Shown here one piece after another: positions 6,179 through 7,491 of a DNA stretch of 7,491 bases. Location of the stretch: positions 1 to 7,491 of the forward strand of contig JAKQKF010000067.1 in assembly GCA_029560815.1 (NCBI GenBank), written 5' to 3'. Made by a program: the position numbers and the translations under genes. Under the pieces are notes generated by a model. It ran no database searches. It saw only the letters and a list, made by a program, of their open reading frames with translations, and had not been told where the DNA came from. How positions within the stretch are numbered: the first letter of the stretch is position 1; every line of letters starts with the position of its first letter. This DNA is from a bacterium (lineage in GTDB: Bacteria; KSB1; UBA2214).

Positions 6179-6321
6179 ATGGTCAAGCGATCCTCCCGCA
6201 CCTTTCACCACTATCCGGGGTGCTCTTTTCCTGCCGGAAACGCCAGCCGGGGATGCAAGGAACCGGCAAACCTCCGGGTGGGAGTGAGGAAAGAAGGAGC
6301 AGATCCAACTACGCCAGCAAT
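6179..6321 (+). other. Non-coding structured stretch downstream of the DUF2283 gene
   Basis: No credible gene. TGCCGG (6232-6237) pairs perfectly with CCGGCA (6263-6268), while a second GCCGG inside that loop (6246-6250) competes for the same CCGGC. CTCC (6272-6275) and GGAG (6281-6284) form a further small hairpin. GAAGGAG at 6293-6299 looks like a ribosome binding site but no start codon follows. It may be a 3' UTR structure, the tail of a small RNA ending at the terminator, or decayed sequence. Confidence 0.4.
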
Positions 6322-6361
6322 AAAAAAAAGCCCTGTGCTGTCTCAGCACAGGGCCTTTTTT
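6322..6361. terminator. Bidirectional rho-independent terminator between convergent genes
   Basis: A perfect 11-base stem, GCCCTGTGCTG (6330-6340) with its complement (6344-6354), closes a three-base TCT loop. Eight A residues precede it (6322-6329) and six T residues follow after one C (6356-6361). It can therefore end plus-strand transcripts from the small module and minus-strand transcripts from the M16 gene; the minus-strand version, with eight U directly after the stem, looks stronger. Confidence 0.92.
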
Positions 6362-6465
6362 GTCCGATCCCCGAAACTGCTGCCGCCGGAACCCCGCCTG
6401 CAGGGTGTGAGCGAAAGTGCAGATCGGCGCCCGGCCGGAGCCGGGTGGCGGCGGGAGGGATGAGT
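6362..6465. other. GC-rich spacer with nested inverted repeats
   Basis: No gene. CCCGGC (6430-6435) and GCCGGG (6440-6445) form a tight hairpin with a CGGA loop. CCGATC (6364-6369) matches GATCGG (6422-6427), and GCCGCC (6382-6387) matches GGCGGC (6447-6452); these last two helices cross. On the minus strand this is the 3' UTR of the M16 gene before the terminator. High GC makes chance pairing likely. Confidence 0.35.
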
Positions 6466-7491
6466 TTACTGAAAGATCGTCATGTCCACCGTTCCATCCA
6501 GGGTGACCGAGACGACATTGGTCTCCGAGGCCTTTTCGCCCTTTTCGAATCCGAGCGTCTTCCAGGCGACCTGGAATCCGTTCACCTCGCGGTAATCCTC
6601 ATAGCGCTCCTCCACCTCAACCGGCCCCATCTGGCCGACCGTAGTGTACCGGGTGCCGAGCGGCAGCAGCGCCGCCGGATCGATAAAGAGCCGGTAGCTC
6701 AGCTTGCCCTTGCTGATGATCACTTCGGTCGCCTGTTTGTCCGCAAAGGTGCTCTCGCCGGCGTACTGCACCTCGACCTCGTCGAACAGACGGGCGAGCA
6801 TGAAGGGATCGCGGAAGAGATTCTCGATCATGTTGTTTTTGACCGGCTCGGGGGCGGGCATGCTCCCCTGCGGGGCTACCAGCATGCCCTTGTCGCCATT
6901 GAGGATCATCTTGATCTCCCCCTGCGGCAGCTTCATGGCGCTGCAGCTCTTGTCCGGGAAGACGATGGTGATCGCGGCATCCATGGCCATCTCGCCCATC
7001 GGCGAGCTTTGCAGCAGCTTGGCGATATATTCGGCGTTTTGGACCGCGGCCATCTTTTCGCGGCCGCCCATTTTTTCCAGCATCAGCGAGACCGCAAGCC
7101 GCCCCTTTTCTTTCGCCTCGCCGGTCGCCTCAGGCACGGGCTGCCCGCCCGGCATCGGGATGCTGACGTCGATCTCGTTGACCGGCCCGAGCGCGCTCAG
7201 GGGCTCGCCGAACTCGGACGGATTGCCCACCACCAGGATCTGCACCTCTTCCGGCCGCATATATTTCTGCGCGACCCGCTGCACATCCGCAATCGTCACC
7301 CCTTCGATCTTGCGGCGCAGCTGCTGCAGGTAATCTAGCGGCAGGCCGTAATAGGCATAGCTGGCCATGCGGCCGATCACTTCATCCTTGCTGTCGAAAT
7401 TAAAGACGTAGGAGTTGAGCCAGCTCTCGCGGGCATAGTTCAGCTCCGCCGCGGTGACCGGCTCGGCGGCCATCAGCCGCATCTCGCGCAG
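6466..7491 (-). CDS. M16 peptidase family protein with LolA-like C-terminal extension (partial, 5' end outside window)
   Basis: The last 341 residues of a longer protein. Numbering visible residues, 1-113 are the end of an M16_C domain: VTAAELNYARESWLN (12-26), SYAYYGLPLDYL (44-55), VTIADVQRVAQKYMRPEEVQILVVGN (65-90) and LGPVNEIDVSIP (101-112), the usual close of family members. A Pro/Gly-rich linker (113-125) leads to about 215 extra residues. These begin with a helix ending in MGGREKM (141-147), then a run of beta-strands including LFIDPAALLPLGTRY (268-282) and VEERYEDYREVNGFQVAW (293-310). This layout recalls LolA/LolB-like lipoprotein-carrier folds; that call is inference from pattern only. 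The zinc motif or Arg/Tyr pair would lie upstream, outside the window, so activity cannot be judged. It converges on the small module, with a shared terminator between. Confidence 0.88.
   Translation of the reverse strand: MREMRLMAAEPVTAAELNYARESWLNSYVFNFDSKDEVIGRMASYAYYGLPLDYLQQLRRKIEGVTIADVQRVAQKYMRPEEVQILVVGNPSEFGEPLSALGPVNEIDVSIPMPGGQPVPEATGEAKEKGRLAVSLMLEKMGGREKMAAVQNAEYIAKLLQSSPMGEMAMDAAITIVFPDKSCSAMKLPQGEIKMILNGDKGMLVAPQGSMPAPEPVKNNMIENLFRDPFMLARLFDEVEVQYAGESTFADKQATEVIISKGKLSYRLFIDPAALLPLGTRYTTVGQMGPVEVEERYEDYREVNGFQVAWKTLGFEKGEKASETNVVSVTLDGTVDMTIFQ

Noticed and set aside
6211..6300. A possible TPP or cobalamin riboswitch, suggested by GGGGTGC and by G-rich/C-rich blocks
   Set aside because: The CTGAGA-type core of TPP and the conserved cobalamin box are absent, and no start codon follows on the same strand.
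6179..6463. A 94-codon plus-strand frame whose ATG directly follows the DUF2283 stop (TAGATG)
   Set aside because: It has no ribosome binding site, odd composition, and passes through the terminator at 6322-6361.
6220..7338. A 372-codon plus-strand frame across the bidirectional terminator into the M16-LolA-like gene
   Set aside because: It runs through the terminator stem-loop and its oligo-A tract, then continues antisense to a clear M16 C-terminal domain.
1..7491. CRISPR arrays, tRNA or rRNA genes, and transposase genes
   Set aside because: No regularly spaced direct repeats, cloverleaf or rRNA-like segments, or transposase motifs were seen on either strand.

Overview
The window looks like a piece of a GC-rich genome from a Gram-negative bacterium with an outer membrane. 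Three products carry Sec-type signal peptides, or are predicted to act in the envelope, and one (positions 4618-5481) is a DUF3078-type protein ending in Phe like an outer-membrane beta-barrel. DUF3078 proteins, split M16B peptidase pairs and M16 proteins with C-terminal extensions are familiar in the Bacteroidota/FCB superphylum and nearby uncultured phyla. I infer a lineage of that kind, but the sequence alone does not fix the taxon.

Layout. (1) 1-1598, minus strand: the N-terminal 532 codons of a CHASE2 sensor fused to a class III adenylate/guanylate cyclase, running off the left edge inside the catalytic domain. (2) 1599-1767: an AT-rich divergent intergenic region with a good promoter candidate for the cyclase and a weaker one for the peptidase operon. 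(3) 1768-4478, plus strand: two M16 peptidase genes overlapping by ATGA. The first carries the zinc site (His73, Glu76, His77, Glu153). The second has lost it but carries the Arg306/Tyr313 substrate-binding pair that the first lacks. (4) 4479-4617: a short spacer almost filled by an 80-nt imperfect palindrome that can fold into a rod-like hairpin in the plus-strand transcript. (5) 4618-5481, plus: the DUF3078 protein, closed by a strong stem-loop at 5494-5539. (6) 5542-6178: a small accessory module of lower GC, made of a promoter with an operator-like palindrome, a 78-aa DUF4258-like protein and a 70-aa DUF2283 protein, translationally coupled and arranged like a toxin-antitoxin pair. (7) 6179-6465: no gene; a structured stretch, a bidirectional terminator at 6322-6361 and GC-rich inverted repeats. 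(8) 6466-7491, minus: the C-terminal 341 codons of a third M16 protein, followed by a roughly 210-residue extension that resembles a LolA/LolB-like lipoprotein-binding fold.

How they may work together: the two M16 subunits very probably form one heterodimeric periplasmic zinc peptidase. The DUF3078 protein is encoded downstream on the same strand with only the palindrome between, so it may be co-transcribed and belong to the same envelope function. The cyclase is divergent from this operon and shares its control region, so a link between extracytoplasmic sensing, a cyclic nucleotide and peptidase expression is possible but unproven. The small two-gene module looks like an insertion between envelope genes and has its own promoter and terminator.
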